From: Paenibacillus sp. 453mf
GTDB lineage: Bacteria; Bacillota; Bacilli; Paenibacillales; Paenibacillaceae
Length of the DNA stretch: 37,373 bases
Direction of reading: 5' to 3'
Assembly: GCF_900116105.1 (NCBI RefSeq)
Contig: NZ_FPAC01000008.1
Coordinates: 1 to 37,373 of the forward strand
The translations under genes were made by a program, and so were the position numbers. Positions 7,940 through 16,703 of this stretch are shown piece by piece; position 1 is the first letter of the stretch, and the number at the start of each line of letters is the position of its first letter. The notes below the pieces were generated by a model. That model was not told the origin of the DNA, made no database searches, and saw only the letters and a list, made by a program, of their open reading frames with translations.

Positions 7940-9379
7940 TTACCGGTTCAAGACATCAGCAAGCAGCTTGTTCACCATGCCCGGGTTCGCCTTGCCTTTA
8001 CTTTCCTTCATCACCTGACCGACAAGGAAGCCGATTGCTTTTTGCTTACCTGCTTTGTAGTCTTCTACCGATTGCGGGTTCGCAGCAACGACTTGCTCAA
8101 CAATACCAAGAATCGCTCCCTCATCACTGATTTGGACAAGACCTTTCTCCTCAACGATCTGCTGCGGCTTCTTGCCGCTCACAAGCATTTCCTTGAATAC
8201 GGTCTTCGCGATCTTCGAGCTGATCGTGCCTTTCTCAATCAATCCGATCATCTCACCAAGACCTTCTCCTGTGATTGGAATCTCTGAAAGCTCCAGATTC
8301 TCACTGTTCAAATAGCCAAGGAGATCTCCCATAATCCAGTTTGACACGGCTTTGGCATCCGAAGTGTGCTTAAGACTCTCTTCAAATAGATCAGCCACCG
8401 CTTTGGAGGCCGTGATAACATCGGCGTCATAGGAAGGCAGGCTGTATTCTGCAGTGTAACGTGCTTTTCGCTCATCCGGAAGCTCTGGAATGGTCGCCTT
8501 CACCCGATCTTTCCATTCCTGATCAATATGAAGTGTTACCAGATCAGGGTCTGGGAAGTAGCGATAATCATGAGCTTCTTCCTTGCTGCGCATGGACAGT
8601 GTCTTGCCCTGCGCCTCGTCCCAGCGGCGAGTCTCCTGAACAACCTCTTCTCCGTCATTCAGCAGCTCGGCCTGGCGATATTCCTCATATTCAAGGCCGC
8701 GCTGTACTCCGCGGAAGGAGTTCATATTCTTCAGCTCGGCTTTGGTACCGAACTCTTGCTGTCCGTAAGGGCGCAAGCTGATATTGGCATCGCAGCGAAG
8801 AGATCCTTCTTCCATCTTCACATCGGATACTTCACAGTATTGCATGATGGAACGGATCTTCTCCAAGTAAGCACGTGCTTCTTCTGGTGAAGAAATATCC
8901 GGTTCCGATACAATTTCAACCAGTGGAGTACCTACTCTATTATAGTCAGCAAGTGTTGCATAACCGCCATCCATATGAGTTAGCTTACCTGCATCCTCCT
9001 CCAGATGGAGACGTGTTATTCCGATACGCTTGGTTTCTCCGTTCACTTCAATATCAATCCAGCCATTCTCTCCAACAGGCTGATCATATTGAGAGATCTG
9101 ATAGGCTTTGGGCGAATCAGGATAAAAATAATTCTTGCGATCAAATTTGCTAATATCCGCGATTGTACAGTTAAGAGCCATGGCTGCTTTCATCGCGTAT
9201 TCGACTGCCTGACGGTTCAGCACCGGAAGAACCCCGGGATGCCCCAGACAGATCGGACATGTATGTGTATTCGGCGGTGCACCAAACTCAGTGGAGCAGC
9301 CGCAGAAAATTTTGGATTTCGTATGCAGCTCAACATGGACTTCAAGCCCGATGACTGTCTCGTACTTGGATGTTGACAT
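7940..9379 (-). CDS. gatB: Aspartyl/glutamyl-tRNA amidotransferase subunit B
   Basis: A 479-residue GatB. It binds misacylated Glu-tRNA(Gln) or Asp-tRNA(Asn), activates the side chain with ATP and uses ammonia channelled from GatA. The N-terminus has IGLEVHVEL and a zinc site made of C26, C28, C41 and C44 (FCGC...CPIC). The middle has the EEGSLRCDANIS motif, and the last 150 residues form the helical and YqeY-like tail that contacts tRNA. It is the last gene of gatC-gatA-gatB; the gatA stop is 30 bases upstream and a terminator follows. Length is normal for the family. Confidence 0.97.
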   Translation of the reverse strand: MSTSKYETVIGLEVHVELHTKSKIFCGCSTEFGAPPNTHTCPICLGHPGVLPVLNRQAVEYAMKAAMALNCTIADISKFDRKNYFYPDSPKAYQISQYDQPVGENGWIDIEVNGETKRIGITRLHLEEDAGKLTHMDGGYATLADYNRVGTPLVEIVSEPDISSPEEARAYLEKIRSIMQYCEVSDVKMEEGSLRCDANISLRPYGQQEFGTKAELKNMNSFRGVQRGLEYEEYRQAELLNDGEEVVQETRRWDEAQGKTLSMRSKEEAHDYRYFPDPDLVTLHIDQEWKDRVKATIPELPDERKARYTAEYSLPSYDADVITASKAVADLFEESLKHTSDAKAVSNWIMGDLLGYLNSENLELSEIPITGEGLGEMIGLIEKGTISSKIAKTVFKEMLVSGKKPQQIVEEKGLVQISDEGAILGIVEQVVAANPQSVEDYKAGKQKAIGFLVGQVMKESKGKANPGMVNKLLADVLNR

Positions 9380-9409
9380 GATTCATTTTCCCTCTCTTTC
9401 CTTTAGGCC

Positions 9410-10867
9410 TTATAGCTGTGGCTGCTGTTTGTGATATTCCGTATGCTGCTCAAACGCATGGGCAACACGGAGAACGGTCGCTTCATCAAAAGCCTTGCCG
9501 ATAATTTGCATTCCGACAGGCATACCATTAGCAAAACCGCAAGGAACGCTGATCGCAGGCACACCTGCAAGGCTGACAGGAATCGTAAGGATATCGTTCA
9601 GATACATCGTCAGCGGATTGTCTACCTGAGAGCCGAGCTTGAATGCTGTCGTAGGCGCTGTAGGTCCAATAATGACATCATAGTTCTTAAACACTTCGTC
9701 AAAATCATTCTTGATCAGCGTGCGGACTTTCTGAGCCTTCAAGTAATAGGCATCATAGTAGCCTGAGCTGAGCGCATAAGTTCCCAGCATGATCCTACGC
9801 TTCACTTCACTGCCGAAGCCTTCACTGCGGGATTTATGGTACATATCAAGAAGATTGTCAGGATTCTCTGCACGTACGCCATAACGAACACCGTCAAATC
9901 TGGCAAGATTAGAGGATGCCTCGGAGGAAGCTAGCAAATAATAACTGGCTACAGCGTACTCTGTATGCGGAAGGGATACCTCTTCCCAGGTTGCTCCAAG
10001 CCCTTCCAGTACGTGAAGTGCAGACATCACCGTTTCTTTGACAGATGGATCAACGCCTTCTCCGATATATTCCTTAGGAACTCCGATACGCAGACCTTTC
10101 ACATCGCCTGTCAGGCTGCTAAGAAAGTCAGGAACCTCGACATTGGCTGACGTCGAATCCATGGAATCGTACCCGGAAATCGCCTGAAGTACATAAGCAG
10201 AATCCTCTACATTCTTTGTAACAGGACCGATCTGGTCGAGAGAAGAAGCAAATGCAACTAATCCGAAACGGGAAACACGTCCATAAGTCGGTTTCAGACC
10301 AACTACACCGCAGTAAGATGCAGGCTGGCGAATCGAACCGCCCGTGTCTGAGCCGAGTGTGAAATAAGCTTCTCCTGCTGCCACTGCCGCAGCTGAACCC
10401 CCGCTGGAGCCCCCAGGCACCCGATCCAGATCCCAAGGATTCCGCACCGGATAGAAGCTTGAATTCTCGTTCGAGCCGCCCATAGCAAACTCGTCCATGT
10501 TCAGCTTGCCAAGTGTTACGATATCCGCCGCCTTCAGCTTCTTAACTACAGTCGCATCATAGACGGGAGTAAAACCTGACAAGAACTGGCTTGCGCAGGT
10601 AGTACGTAGTCCTTCTGTTGAAATATTGTCCTTGATTCCTGCAGGCAGGCCAAATAGGAGTCCGCGGGCTTCGCCTGATACAAGCTTGTCATCCAGCCTT
10701 CTTGCGGCCTCCATTGCCCCTTCCTCATCGAGGGTGAGATACGCACGTACCTGCTCCTCAACTTGTCCTATTCTTGCATAAGATGCTGCAGTCAGCTCGG
10801 AAACCGAGATCTCTTTGGCATGCAGCTTATTATGTATCTCAGGTAGTGTAAGTTTAAGCAAACTCAA
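9410..10867 (-). CDS. gatA: Aspartyl/glutamyl-tRNA amidotransferase subunit A
   Basis: The 485-residue glutaminase subunit of GatCAB, amidase-signature family. Counted from TTG 10867 the catalytic triad falls at K79, S154 and S178, the same numbers as in characterised GatA, which supports this start. GGGGAGG lies 9 bases upstream. The frame from TTG 10885 would begin inside that binding site and is rejected. The glycine/serine-rich PGGSSGGSAAAVA and GSDTGGSIR motifs are intact. It releases ammonia from glutamine for GatB. The gatC stop lies 26 bases upstream. Confidence 0.97.
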   Translation of the reverse strand: MSLLKLTLPEIHNKLHAKEISVSELTAASYARIGQVEEQVRAYLTLDEEGAMEAARRLDDKLVSGEARGLLFGLPAGIKDNISTEGLRTTCASQFLSGFTPVYDATVVKKLKAADIVTLGKLNMDEFAMGGSNENSSFYPVRNPWDLDRVPGGSSGGSAAAVAAGEAYFTLGSDTGGSIRQPASYCGVVGLKPTYGRVSRFGLVAFASSLDQIGPVTKNVEDSAYVLQAISGYDSMDSTSANVEVPDFLSSLTGDVKGLRIGVPKEYIGEGVDPSVKETVMSALHVLEGLGATWEEVSLPHTEYAVASYYLLASSEASSNLARFDGVRYGVRAENPDNLLDMYHKSRSEGFGSEVKRRIMLGTYALSSGYYDAYYLKAQKVRTLIKNDFDEVFKNYDVIIGPTAPTTAFKLGSQVDNPLTMYLNDILTIPVSLAGVPAISVPCGFANGMPVGMQIIGKAFDEATVLRVAHAFEQHTEYHKQQPQL

Positions 10868-10893
10868 GATTAGTAACCTCCCCAAAAAATAGC

Positions 10894-11181
10894 TTATTCA
10901 AGTACAGCCGGCACTCTGATCTGACCATCTTCTTCATCAGGCGCGTTCAGCATTACTTTTTCAATCGGCAGGCTCTCCCGAACCTCATCTTCACGCATTA
11001 CATTTGATACATGAAGCACGTGCGTAGTTGGCTCTACACCTTCTGTATCAAGCTCGTTCAGCTTCTCTGCATATTGTAAAATGGCATTCAACTGCTCCGT
11101 CATCTGCGCTTCTTCTGCCTCGCTGAGATTAAGACGGGCTAGCTTGGCCACGTGCTGCACATCTTGCTTCGTAATACTCAT
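10894..11181 (-). CDS. gatC: Aspartyl/glutamyl-tRNA amidotransferase subunit C
   Basis: A 95-residue GatC, the small clamp that wraps the GatA-GatB interface. The N-terminal DVQHVAKLARLNLSEAE and the LNELDTEGVEPTTHV stretch are the family signature. AAGGAGG lies 8 bases before the ATG. It is the first gene of the operon; a strong promoter is centred about 115 bases upstream and a second possible promoter (TTGATT-16-TAAAAT) lies closer. Confidence 0.95.
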   Translation of the reverse strand: MSITKQDVQHVAKLARLNLSEAEEAQMTEQLNAILQYAEKLNELDTEGVEPTTHVLHVSNVMREDEVRESLPIEKVMLNAPDEEDGQIRVPAVLE

Positions 11182-11280
11182 GCCTACGAATCCTCCTTCT
11201 AAAAATACCTATGCTATTCATATTGTGTCCATTTTAACACGTCCATGCGGTGAATCAAATGAAAATACAAGTGTTACCCG

Positions 11281-11309
11281 ATTATACCCAATACGCGTAT
11301 CAAATCCAA
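11281..11309 (-). promoter_or_regulatory. gatCAB promoter, SigA type
   Basis: Minus-strand -35 TTGGAT (11304-11309) and -10 TATAAT (11281-11286), spacer 17. The spacer contains the perfect 10-base palindrome ATACGCGTAT (11291-11300), which could be a protein site or chance. It lies just past the terminator of the preceding gene. Confidence 0.7.
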
Positions 11310-11312
11310 GAA

Positions 11313-11343
11313 TACAAAAAAGAGTCGGCAAATGCCGACTCTT
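11313..11343 (-). terminator. Terminator after the 127-residue protein gene
   Basis: A perfect 10-bp stem AAGAGTCGGC (11320-11329) pairs with 11334-11343 with a 4-base loop, followed on the minus strand by TTTTTT. It lies 6 bases past the stop at 11349 and insulates that gene from gatCAB. Confidence 0.92.
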
Positions 11344-11348
11344 AACAT

Positions 11349-11732
11349 TTAAATCCACGCACGAAGATTGACTTGTTTTATAAAATCCGCTGTTGACATC
11401 GGTTCGCTTGCGGCCTCTTCCTCTTCCACGAGTTCCACTTTGTCGTCATTCATAAGCTGACGAAACAGTCTTTCGTTATGTGTCGCCAGAGCGTAGTCAA
11501 TCAGAGCTTCCCGCTCTACTCGCTCCGCCTCCTGCCTCAAGATCAAAGCTTCCGGCTCGACGTCGCCGGTTGGTACGAAATAATTGCGGTTTACCTGAGG
11601 TACACGAATCACATAGTCAAAAGCGTTATCCGGGTTCCGGTCATATGCGATCACATAACCATAGTCCCCTACAGGAAGATTCTGCTCAAAGGCGTCCGCG
11701 ACGATGATAATTTTCTCCCCTAATTGTAGCAT
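11349..11732 (-). CDS. Conserved hypothetical protein, 127 residues
   Basis: I do not recognise a named family. The first 65 residues look like a small beta-barrel (LGEKIIIVADAF, GDYGYVIAYDRN, DYVIRVP, YFVPTGDVEP), reminiscent of KOW/SH3-like folds. The second half is acidic and helical, rich in Glu (VERE, VELVEEEEAASE). AGGAGG precedes ATG 11732 with good spacing. It has its own promoter and a strong terminator, so it is a single-gene unit. No signal peptide or membrane helix, so cytoplasmic. Confidence 0.75.
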   Translation of the reverse strand: MLQLGEKIIIVADAFEQNLPVGDYGYVIAYDRNPDNAFDYVIRVPQVNRNYFVPTGDVEPEALILRQEAERVEREALIDYALATHNERLFRQLMNDDKVELVEEEEAASEPMSTADFIKQVNLRAWI

Positions 11733-11896
11733 CGTCTACCTCCTGATTGTTATTGTCTGTCTAGTCTACTAAAAATAAAGAATACTGTCTATGGAAAGAA
11801 TCGGCTGATATTGCATACAAAATAAAAAGAACGCAAACCGGGACTCGTCCGCAGTCTACGTGCTTTGCAAAGTTAGTGGGTGTTTCAATAAAAATA

Positions 11897-11925
11897 ATTG
11901 TAACCAATATTAAAAAATTTGTCTA
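11897..11925 (-). promoter_or_regulatory. Promoter of the 127-residue protein gene
   Basis: Minus-strand -35 TAGACA (11920-11925) and -10 TACAAT (11897-11902), spacer 17. It gives a leader of about 155 bases. Within the leader, GCAAA (near 11872) can pair with TTTGC (near 11835), enclosing GACT/AGTC, and this is followed by a T-rich tract. That could be an attenuator (inference). Confidence 0.55.
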
Positions 11926-11961
11926 TATTTTTCGAATCATTTATCTACATGATGTCCCCAA

Positions 11962-12597
11962 TTAACGTCCAGGGCGAACATAAGGATTATTTTGCTTCTC
12001 AAAACCAATCGTCGTTCTTGGACCGTGGCCTGGATACACCTTAACATCTTCTTCCAATACATAAAGCGTATTTTGGATGGAGTGGATCAGGTCCCGCTCG
12101 CTTCCGCCTGGCAGATCGGTTCTCCCTACGCCCGCACGGAACAAGACATCGCCAGCAAACAGCTCCTTGCCGCATAACAGACTCACGCTTCCTGGTGAAT
12201 GTCCAGGTGTATGATACACGTGAAAGGTATGTCCTACAAGGTCCAGCTTCTGACCCGCTGCAAGATCATATTCCGCTGGGCTCGCCGTAATCGCTTCGCC
12301 AAGCTCCGGCCAGCGCAATGAGCCGTTCCACTTCGCTGACGTAAGCCATTCGGCCTCAGCTGTATGCACATATACCGGGCAGCCTTTCAGCTTGCGTATC
12401 TCCTCGACACCACCGATATGGTCAAAATGTGCATGTGTCAATACAATTGCCTCGATCTCCAAATCTTCGATCGCGCGGATCAGAGGAGCCGGATTCATCC
12501 CGGGGTCAATAATAAAGGCCTTGCCGCTGTCTTCTCCCTGCACCAAATAGGCATTGGTTTGCAGGGGTCCAAGACTGAAAGTTCGTATATTCAGCAT
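11962..12597 (-). CDS. MBL-fold hydrolase, YqgX/glyoxalase-II-like
   Basis: A 211-residue metallo-beta-lactamase-fold protein, the same length as B. subtilis YqgX. The metal motif THAHFDHIGG gives H55, H57, D59 and H60; further ligand motifs are HTPGHSPGS, FAGDVLFRAGVGRTDLPGG and YPGHGPRT. Such proteins hydrolyse thioesters in a glyoxalase-II-like way or act on related small metabolites; the substrate is not determined here. The ATG is one base past the stop of the thioredoxin-fold gene with no clear binding site, so translation is probably coupled. Confidence 0.88.
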   Translation of the reverse strand: MLNIRTFSLGPLQTNAYLVQGEDSGKAFIIDPGMNPAPLIRAIEDLEIEAIVLTHAHFDHIGGVEEIRKLKGCPVYVHTAEAEWLTSAKWNGSLRWPELGEAITASPAEYDLAAGQKLDLVGHTFHVYHTPGHSPGSVSLLCGKELFAGDVLFRAGVGRTDLPGGSERDLIHSIQNTLYVLEEDVKVYPGHGPRTTIGFEKQNNPYVRPGR

Positions 12598-12598
12598 T

Positions 12599-13165
12599 TT
12601 AAAAACCGGAAATCAACTCATGCAGCTCCTTGATGATGACTGCTTGATATTCCGTTCCCTCCCCATAACGTCGTTTAATCTCCTTACGCGTCTCTGCCAG
12701 ATTATTCTGATAATCCGCAGCCTCACGGTCTGGATTATTCTCCTTGAAGGCGACCATTGCTTCCTGAACTTGCTCAGGACGCGGTCCCCATGTGCCAAGA
12801 ACAGCACCGCCCGAGTCTGTAAAAATAACGACTGGAATCGAACGTCCGCCCATGGTCAGGAACTGATCCATAATCTCCAGATGATGCTCCATGATCAGTA
12901 TATCCACCGGCATATCAGTCGCTTCCAGAGCCCGGAATACAACAGGAATGTTTCGAACGACATCACCGCACCAATCTGCAGCGATGATGAGTGCCCGCAG
13001 GTCATCACGGTATTTCAAGCTGTCAAAGAAGGATTTGTCGTCTTCGTTCGTCCATTCAAAGCGATTATACCAATCTAGAAAAGCTTCTTTATTCTGTGTC
13101 ATACCCTCTACAAATTCTTGAGGGGATAAACCTTTACCAAATTTGTGTGATAAATTAGGAGCCAT
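12599..13165 (-). CDS. Thioredoxin-fold protein with a single active-site cysteine
   Basis: A 188-residue protein from ATG 13165; AAAGGAAG lies upstream, whereas the longer frame to 13258 lacks a site. Residues 60-70 read IIAADWCGDVV: the first Cys of the thioredoxin-like CGxC motif is C66, but Val replaces the second. A cis-Pro motif follows (SIPVVIF). Related Bacillales proteins often have WCGDC, so this copy has lost the resolving cysteine and may act by a monothiol mechanism or as a binding protein. It is cotranscribed with the downstream MBL-fold gene. Confidence 0.82.
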   Translation of the reverse strand: MAPNLSHKFGKGLSPQEFVEGMTQNKEAFLDWYNRFEWTNEDDKSFFDSLKYRDDLRALIIAADWCGDVVRNIPVVFRALEATDMPVDILIMEHHLEIMDQFLTMGGRSIPVVIFTDSGGAVLGTWGPRPEQVQEAMVAFKENNPDREAADYQNNLAETRKEIKRRYGEGTEYQAVIIKELHELISGF

Positions 13166-13471
13166 GAGAAGCACTTCCTTTCCCGTATTAGCATGATTTG
13201 AATTATTGATTACATATAAACTAATTCGGCTTGTAACAAACACCGTCTGCCCAAACAAGTGAACAAGGGAATGATAGGAAAAACAGGCTCAGCTGTTATC
13301 CCGCGCATTACAGCGTAGTTTCTTATTGGAGCATCTATCTTCCATCATAGCTGATTTTTTGGCTATGGGAAAGTCTCCCGGACTGCCGTATTTACGCCTA
13401 TATTGAACAGTCTAAAGTGTATCCGCCCTTCCTCATTTCGCATATGGTACCTATAGAGGAGGTCGATCAGC
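13166..13471. other. Divergent intergenic region, thioredoxin-fold and basic-protein genes
   Basis: 306 bases. A plausible minus-strand promoter for the thioredoxin-fold gene is -35 TTGTTA (13234-13239) and -10 TATGTA (13211-13216), spacer 17. For the plus-strand gene at 13472 I see no convincing promoter. No coding frame, RNA gene or strong hairpin was found in the rest. Confidence 0.45.
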
Positions 13472-13813
13472 ATGAAAGAGCATTCCCGCTATGGCAAGCA
13501 GACAGCCCCGTTCTCCAAGGGACCGGCACCCAAGCTTCCTTCTGCAAGAAAGATAAGACGTGCTTGCAGCAAGGAGCTATACCGAACGGTAAAACGGATG
13601 AAGCTGTATATTGCCCCGGATTTGGTGTCGCAGGGAGAGGAACTATATTATCGCAAGGTCATCGCCAACCTGCTCTGGATTACGGAGCATCAGAATGACC
13701 GCAAAGCCCAGTGCGAGTGGTGGGACAAAGAGGTGCTTCCTGAGCTCTCCGAGCTATGGAACGTGCCTGCCGCCAAGCTGTCCAGCGCATTCCGAGACGC
13801 ATACGGCGGTTAG
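13472..13813 (+). CDS. Small basic hypothetical protein, 113 residues
   Basis: I do not recognise a family with known function. The first 45 residues are strongly basic (KEHSRYGK, SARKIRRACSKELYRTVKRMK), suggesting nucleic-acid or membrane-surface contact. The rest is helical with several Trp (LLWITEH, CEWWDKEVLPELSELW). AGAGGAGG lies 12 bases before ATG 13472. It points away from the thioredoxin-fold gene and converges on the gene ending at 13877, 63 bases away. A frame in another phase (13611-13880) overlaps but is a shadow. Confidence 0.7.
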   Translation: MKEHSRYGKQTAPFSKGPAPKLPSARKIRRACSKELYRTVKRMKLYIAPDLVSQGEELYYRKVIANLLWITEHQNDRKAQCEWWDKEVLPELSELWNVPAAKLSSAFRDAYGG

Positions 13814-13876
13814 AAGTGTGAATGAAAGTAAATTAAACGAGTTACGTGCCCGGCAAAAAAAGATTCGCGATATTGT

Positions 13877-15307
13877 CTAAAAGCTCCTCACCGGCAGCTT
13901 CCATGCTGCAATTAACACAAGCAGCATCCAAAATAAAGGATAGCTAAAGTCGAAATCGATTGCCCCATGAAGCATTACAATCAGGCACACGGGAATGCTG
14001 TCCCGACTATGTCGTAACAGCAAGTGCAGGATGTAAGCGAACAGGAACAGCATGAGCATAAGCCCTATGACACCGGTATCGAGGAATAGATCCAGATACC
14101 CGCTGTGCACTTCGGTGCCGATATACGGTGTGGATTGGACCGTATAAACCGCATGCTTCCATGCGTCCCCGCCATGTCCAAGCCAAGGGGAGCGCAGACC
14201 ATATTGAGCGGCATCACGCCACATCGCCTCCCTCGCAAACCAAGTTGCGCCGGAGGTAATTCTGCTGATGACCGTATGGTACACAAGCCCCGCTACACCC
14301 GTCAGTGCAGCAAGGGCAAGGCACGCGGCAGCCACCCTGTGCCCGCGTGCCAGCAGTGTATGGAGCAGCAGCGCACCTCCGAGCGCTGCAATCTCGCCCC
14401 CGGCCAGCAGCATAAGGCCGGGGAGTGGAGCCGGCGCGAGTGCAGCGCCGGCAAGGGCGTGATGTGCGAGCGCGGCGCATAAGAGCGGCGCTGCACTCGC
14501 ACAGAGCAGCGGCAGGCGCCCTCCTTGCCGCTGAAGCAGGAGCAGCGCGAGTGCGCTGAGCAGCAGCGCAAGCCATGCCCCGCGCGACTCGCTGATGAGA
14601 AGCGCAGTCGCGGCTGGGAACAGGCCAAGGATAGTTCCTGCCAATTTCCTCAGCTCGCCTGCTGGGAAGCTTGAGCTTGCAGAAGCGGCTGAAGCCAGCC
14701 GCTCCAATAAGAACATCCCGACCAGCACACCATACGCATTAGGGTATTCAACCAAGCCCGCAAGTCTAGCACCATAGGCACTCAGCAGAGGATCATCTGT
14801 CCTCATCACCGCATTAGGAAGGACAAGCAGGCCGCATACGGCCAGTAATCCGCTTAATGTCATCAGCCAGCCCATCAGCTGAAAGCCTGCACCGAGCCAC
14901 TTTTTTCCTATTACAGACTGTCCAAGGATACAGCAGCCCGCTGCGAATACACTTACGAAAAAAAATTGCACGAGGCTGTCTCTTGTTCCATTGATACTTT
15001 GTGGATCCCCAAAGAGCAGATGCCAGGCATATATAAAACCGATGAACAACGGAAATAGAATAATCGGTGTATCGTTGTACATTTTTGTTGCTGTATTTGA
15101 AGCAGGAGTGACAGTCATCAGCCACAATACAAGCAGCACAGACGGGAACAAGACACTGATCCAATGCCATGTTGAAGGGAAGAACAATCCCTGATTCAGA
15201 CAAGCATAGACCATTGTTGCTGTAACCAGCAGCCCAATTGACACAATGCCGTAAATGGCTAACCCATTACCCACCTTGCTCGTTCGTTTTTGATCGGCAT
15301 GCTGCAT
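13877..15307 (-). CDS. O-antigen ligase / Wzy-like polytopic membrane protein
   Basis: A 476-residue protein with about 11-12 membrane helices. A Wzy_C-type loop with SPWLGHGGDAWKHA and TEVHSGYLDLFLDTGVIGL lies at about residues 365-415. The family polymerises or ligates surface polysaccharides; in Gram-positives it is usually tied to exopolysaccharide or glycan assembly, but no sugar genes surround it here. Residues about 235-340 are unusually Ala/Leu-rich, and the DNA (14260-14620) is clearly richer in G+C than the flanks, which also creates long spurious frames on both strands. GGGAG lies 9 bases upstream of the ATG. Confidence 0.82.
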   Translation of the reverse strand: MQHADQKRTSKVGNGLAIYGIVSIGLLVTATMVYACLNQGLFFPSTWHWISVLFPSVLLVLWLMTVTPASNTATKMYNDTPIILFPLFIGFIYAWHLLFGDPQSINGTRDSLVQFFFVSVFAAGCCILGQSVIGKKWLGAGFQLMGWLMTLSGLLAVCGLLVLPNAVMRTDDPLLSAYGARLAGLVEYPNAYGVLVGMFLLERLASAASASSSFPAGELRKLAGTILGLFPAATALLISESRGAWLALLLSALALLLLQRQGGRLPLLCASAAPLLCAALAHHALAGAALAPAPLPGLMLLAGGEIAALGGALLLHTLLARGHRVAAACLALAALTGVAGLVYHTVISRITSGATWFAREAMWRDAAQYGLRSPWLGHGGDAWKHAVYTVQSTPYIGTEVHSGYLDLFLDTGVIGLMLMLFLFAYILHLLLRHSRDSIPVCLIVMLHGAIDFDFSYPLFWMLLVLIAAWKLPVRSF

Positions 15308-15372
15308 TTGAAGAGACTCCCTTTCCCACTAAAAATACATTGAAGTGTCCTCCTATTACTATTGCCTAACCC

Positions 15373-15397
15373 AAAAAAGCCCAACCCTTTTTGGGCT
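15373..15397 (-). terminator. Terminator after the methyltransferase gene
   Basis: AGCCCAA (15378-15384) pairs with TTGGGCT (15391-15397) and on the minus strand runs into TTTTTTGGG. It separates the methyltransferase gene from the O-antigen-ligase-like gene. Confidence 0.8.
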
Positions 15398-15444
15398 GGA
15401 CTCTTGAACCTATAGATATAAATGGAAGATGGTAAGACAGCGAC

Positions 15445-16629
15445 TTATTTCGCCGCTCCTTCCGGTAATAGATCTGCGCACACTCTCTCCAAGTAAGGAT
15501 TTACATGTAAGAAATCACGATAAGCTGTATACTCATCCCACAATTGATGTGTATCTCCGGCATGTCCCCTTACTGCACGAATCAGAATATTCTTGGGTGT
15601 ATGCTCCATATCGATGAATTCCAGCAGCTGTGTGCGGTAGCCCATGATATCAAGCAGTTTGGCACGAATGGCATCCGTAGCAAGGGCAGCAAACCGTTCC
15701 TTGAGAATCCCGTGCGATAATAAAGGATTCATGACATTAGCCTCCATCTGAGCAAACAGCTCATGCTGACAGCAAGGAACAGATAATATCACCGACGCAC
15801 CCCAGCGTACCGCCTTCTCAAGGGCAGCATCTGTTGCGGTATCACAGGCATGCAGTGTAACGACCATATCCACCTGCTCCAGCTCATTATATTCTGCGAT
15901 GTCTCCTACCAGGAATTTCAGTCCGTTGTAGCCGAGATTCTTGCCTATTTGACTGCAATGCTCAATGACGTCCGCCTTTAAATCCAGACCGACGACCTGA
16001 ATCTTCCTGCGCTGCTGCACAGCCAAGTAATGGTACAAAGCAAAGGTAAGATACGATTTGCCACAGCCAAAATCAACAATCGTAATCGGCCGTCCCTGCG
16101 GCAAATTCGGAAGCACATCCTCCACCATTTCAAGGAAGCGATTGATCTGCTTGAACTTGTCATATTTACGGGCATGCACCTTGCCCTCATCACTCATAAT
16201 TCCGAGCTCAATCAGGAAGGGGATCGGCTTGCCATCCTCAAGCACATAACGTTTCTTCCGATTGTGAGACAAATCCGCTTCCTGCTTGGAGGGAGTTTTG
16301 GTCAAAATCGACACTTTGTACTTCTTGCTGATCAAGATCTGATAGTCTGCTTCGGGAGTGCAGATTATGCCTTGCCGAAAAGTCTCTTCAAATAATTGCT
16401 TCATCCGGTCAGAAGCTTCATCCGGGACCAAATTATCGTGAGTTACTTTGTTGTTCTGATGGTATGCAAATTGGTAATGAAGTTGGTTTTTAAGCAGAAC
16501 CGGCTTAACCTGCACTTTAGTGAAAGTCTGTCCTTCTTTTTTGCGAAGCTGACTCAGTGTGGCCGTAATCAGTCCTTGCTCTTCAAAAATATCTTCAATT
16601 AATTTTCGTAATGAATCCAAAAGGTACAT
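15445..16629 (-). CDS. SAM-dependent methyltransferase, Methyltransf_32 type
   Basis: A 394-residue protein. After a 175-residue N-terminal region it has a Rossmann methyltransferase domain with motif I IVDFGCGKSYLTFALYHYL, GLDLKADVIEHC (acidic loop), LVGDIAEY, then LHACDTATDAAL and SVPCCQHEL. The HACDTATD and PCCQHE motifs are typical of the Methyltransf_32 group, whose members in bacteria lack a known substrate; an RNA target has been suggested for relatives. Upstream of ATG 16629 the binding site is weak (AAGTGAG). It stands alone and is followed by a terminator. Confidence 0.82.
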   Translation of the reverse strand: MYLLDSLRKLIEDIFEEQGLITATLSQLRKKEGQTFTKVQVKPVLLKNQLHYQFAYHQNNKVTHDNLVPDEASDRMKQLFEETFRQGIICTPEADYQILISKKYKVSILTKTPSKQEADLSHNRKKRYVLEDGKPIPFLIELGIMSDEGKVHARKYDKFKQINRFLEMVEDVLPNLPQGRPITIVDFGCGKSYLTFALYHYLAVQQRRKIQVVGLDLKADVIEHCSQIGKNLGYNGLKFLVGDIAEYNELEQVDMVVTLHACDTATDAALEKAVRWGASVILSVPCCQHELFAQMEANVMNPLLSHGILKERFAALATDAIRAKLLDIMGYRTQLLEFIDMEHTPKNILIRAVRGHAGDTHQLWDEYTAYRDFLHVNPYLERVCADLLPEGAAK

Positions 16630-16703
16630 CTCACTTTCTATGTTTAACGTTGTTCTTTGAGTAACAATACCATATCAGAACACATTGTCCAGCTAATCTT
16701 GGT

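Noticed and set aside
13611..13880. 89-residue frame overlapping the small basic protein gene
   Set aside because: It shares most of its length with the better-supported frame 13472-13813 and has no ribosome binding site.
14214..14628. Several 60-120-residue frames on both strands in the G+C-rich patch
   Set aside because: They overlap the O-antigen-ligase-like gene, have cysteine/arginine-rich or low-complexity translations and no ribosome binding sites; they follow from high G+C content.
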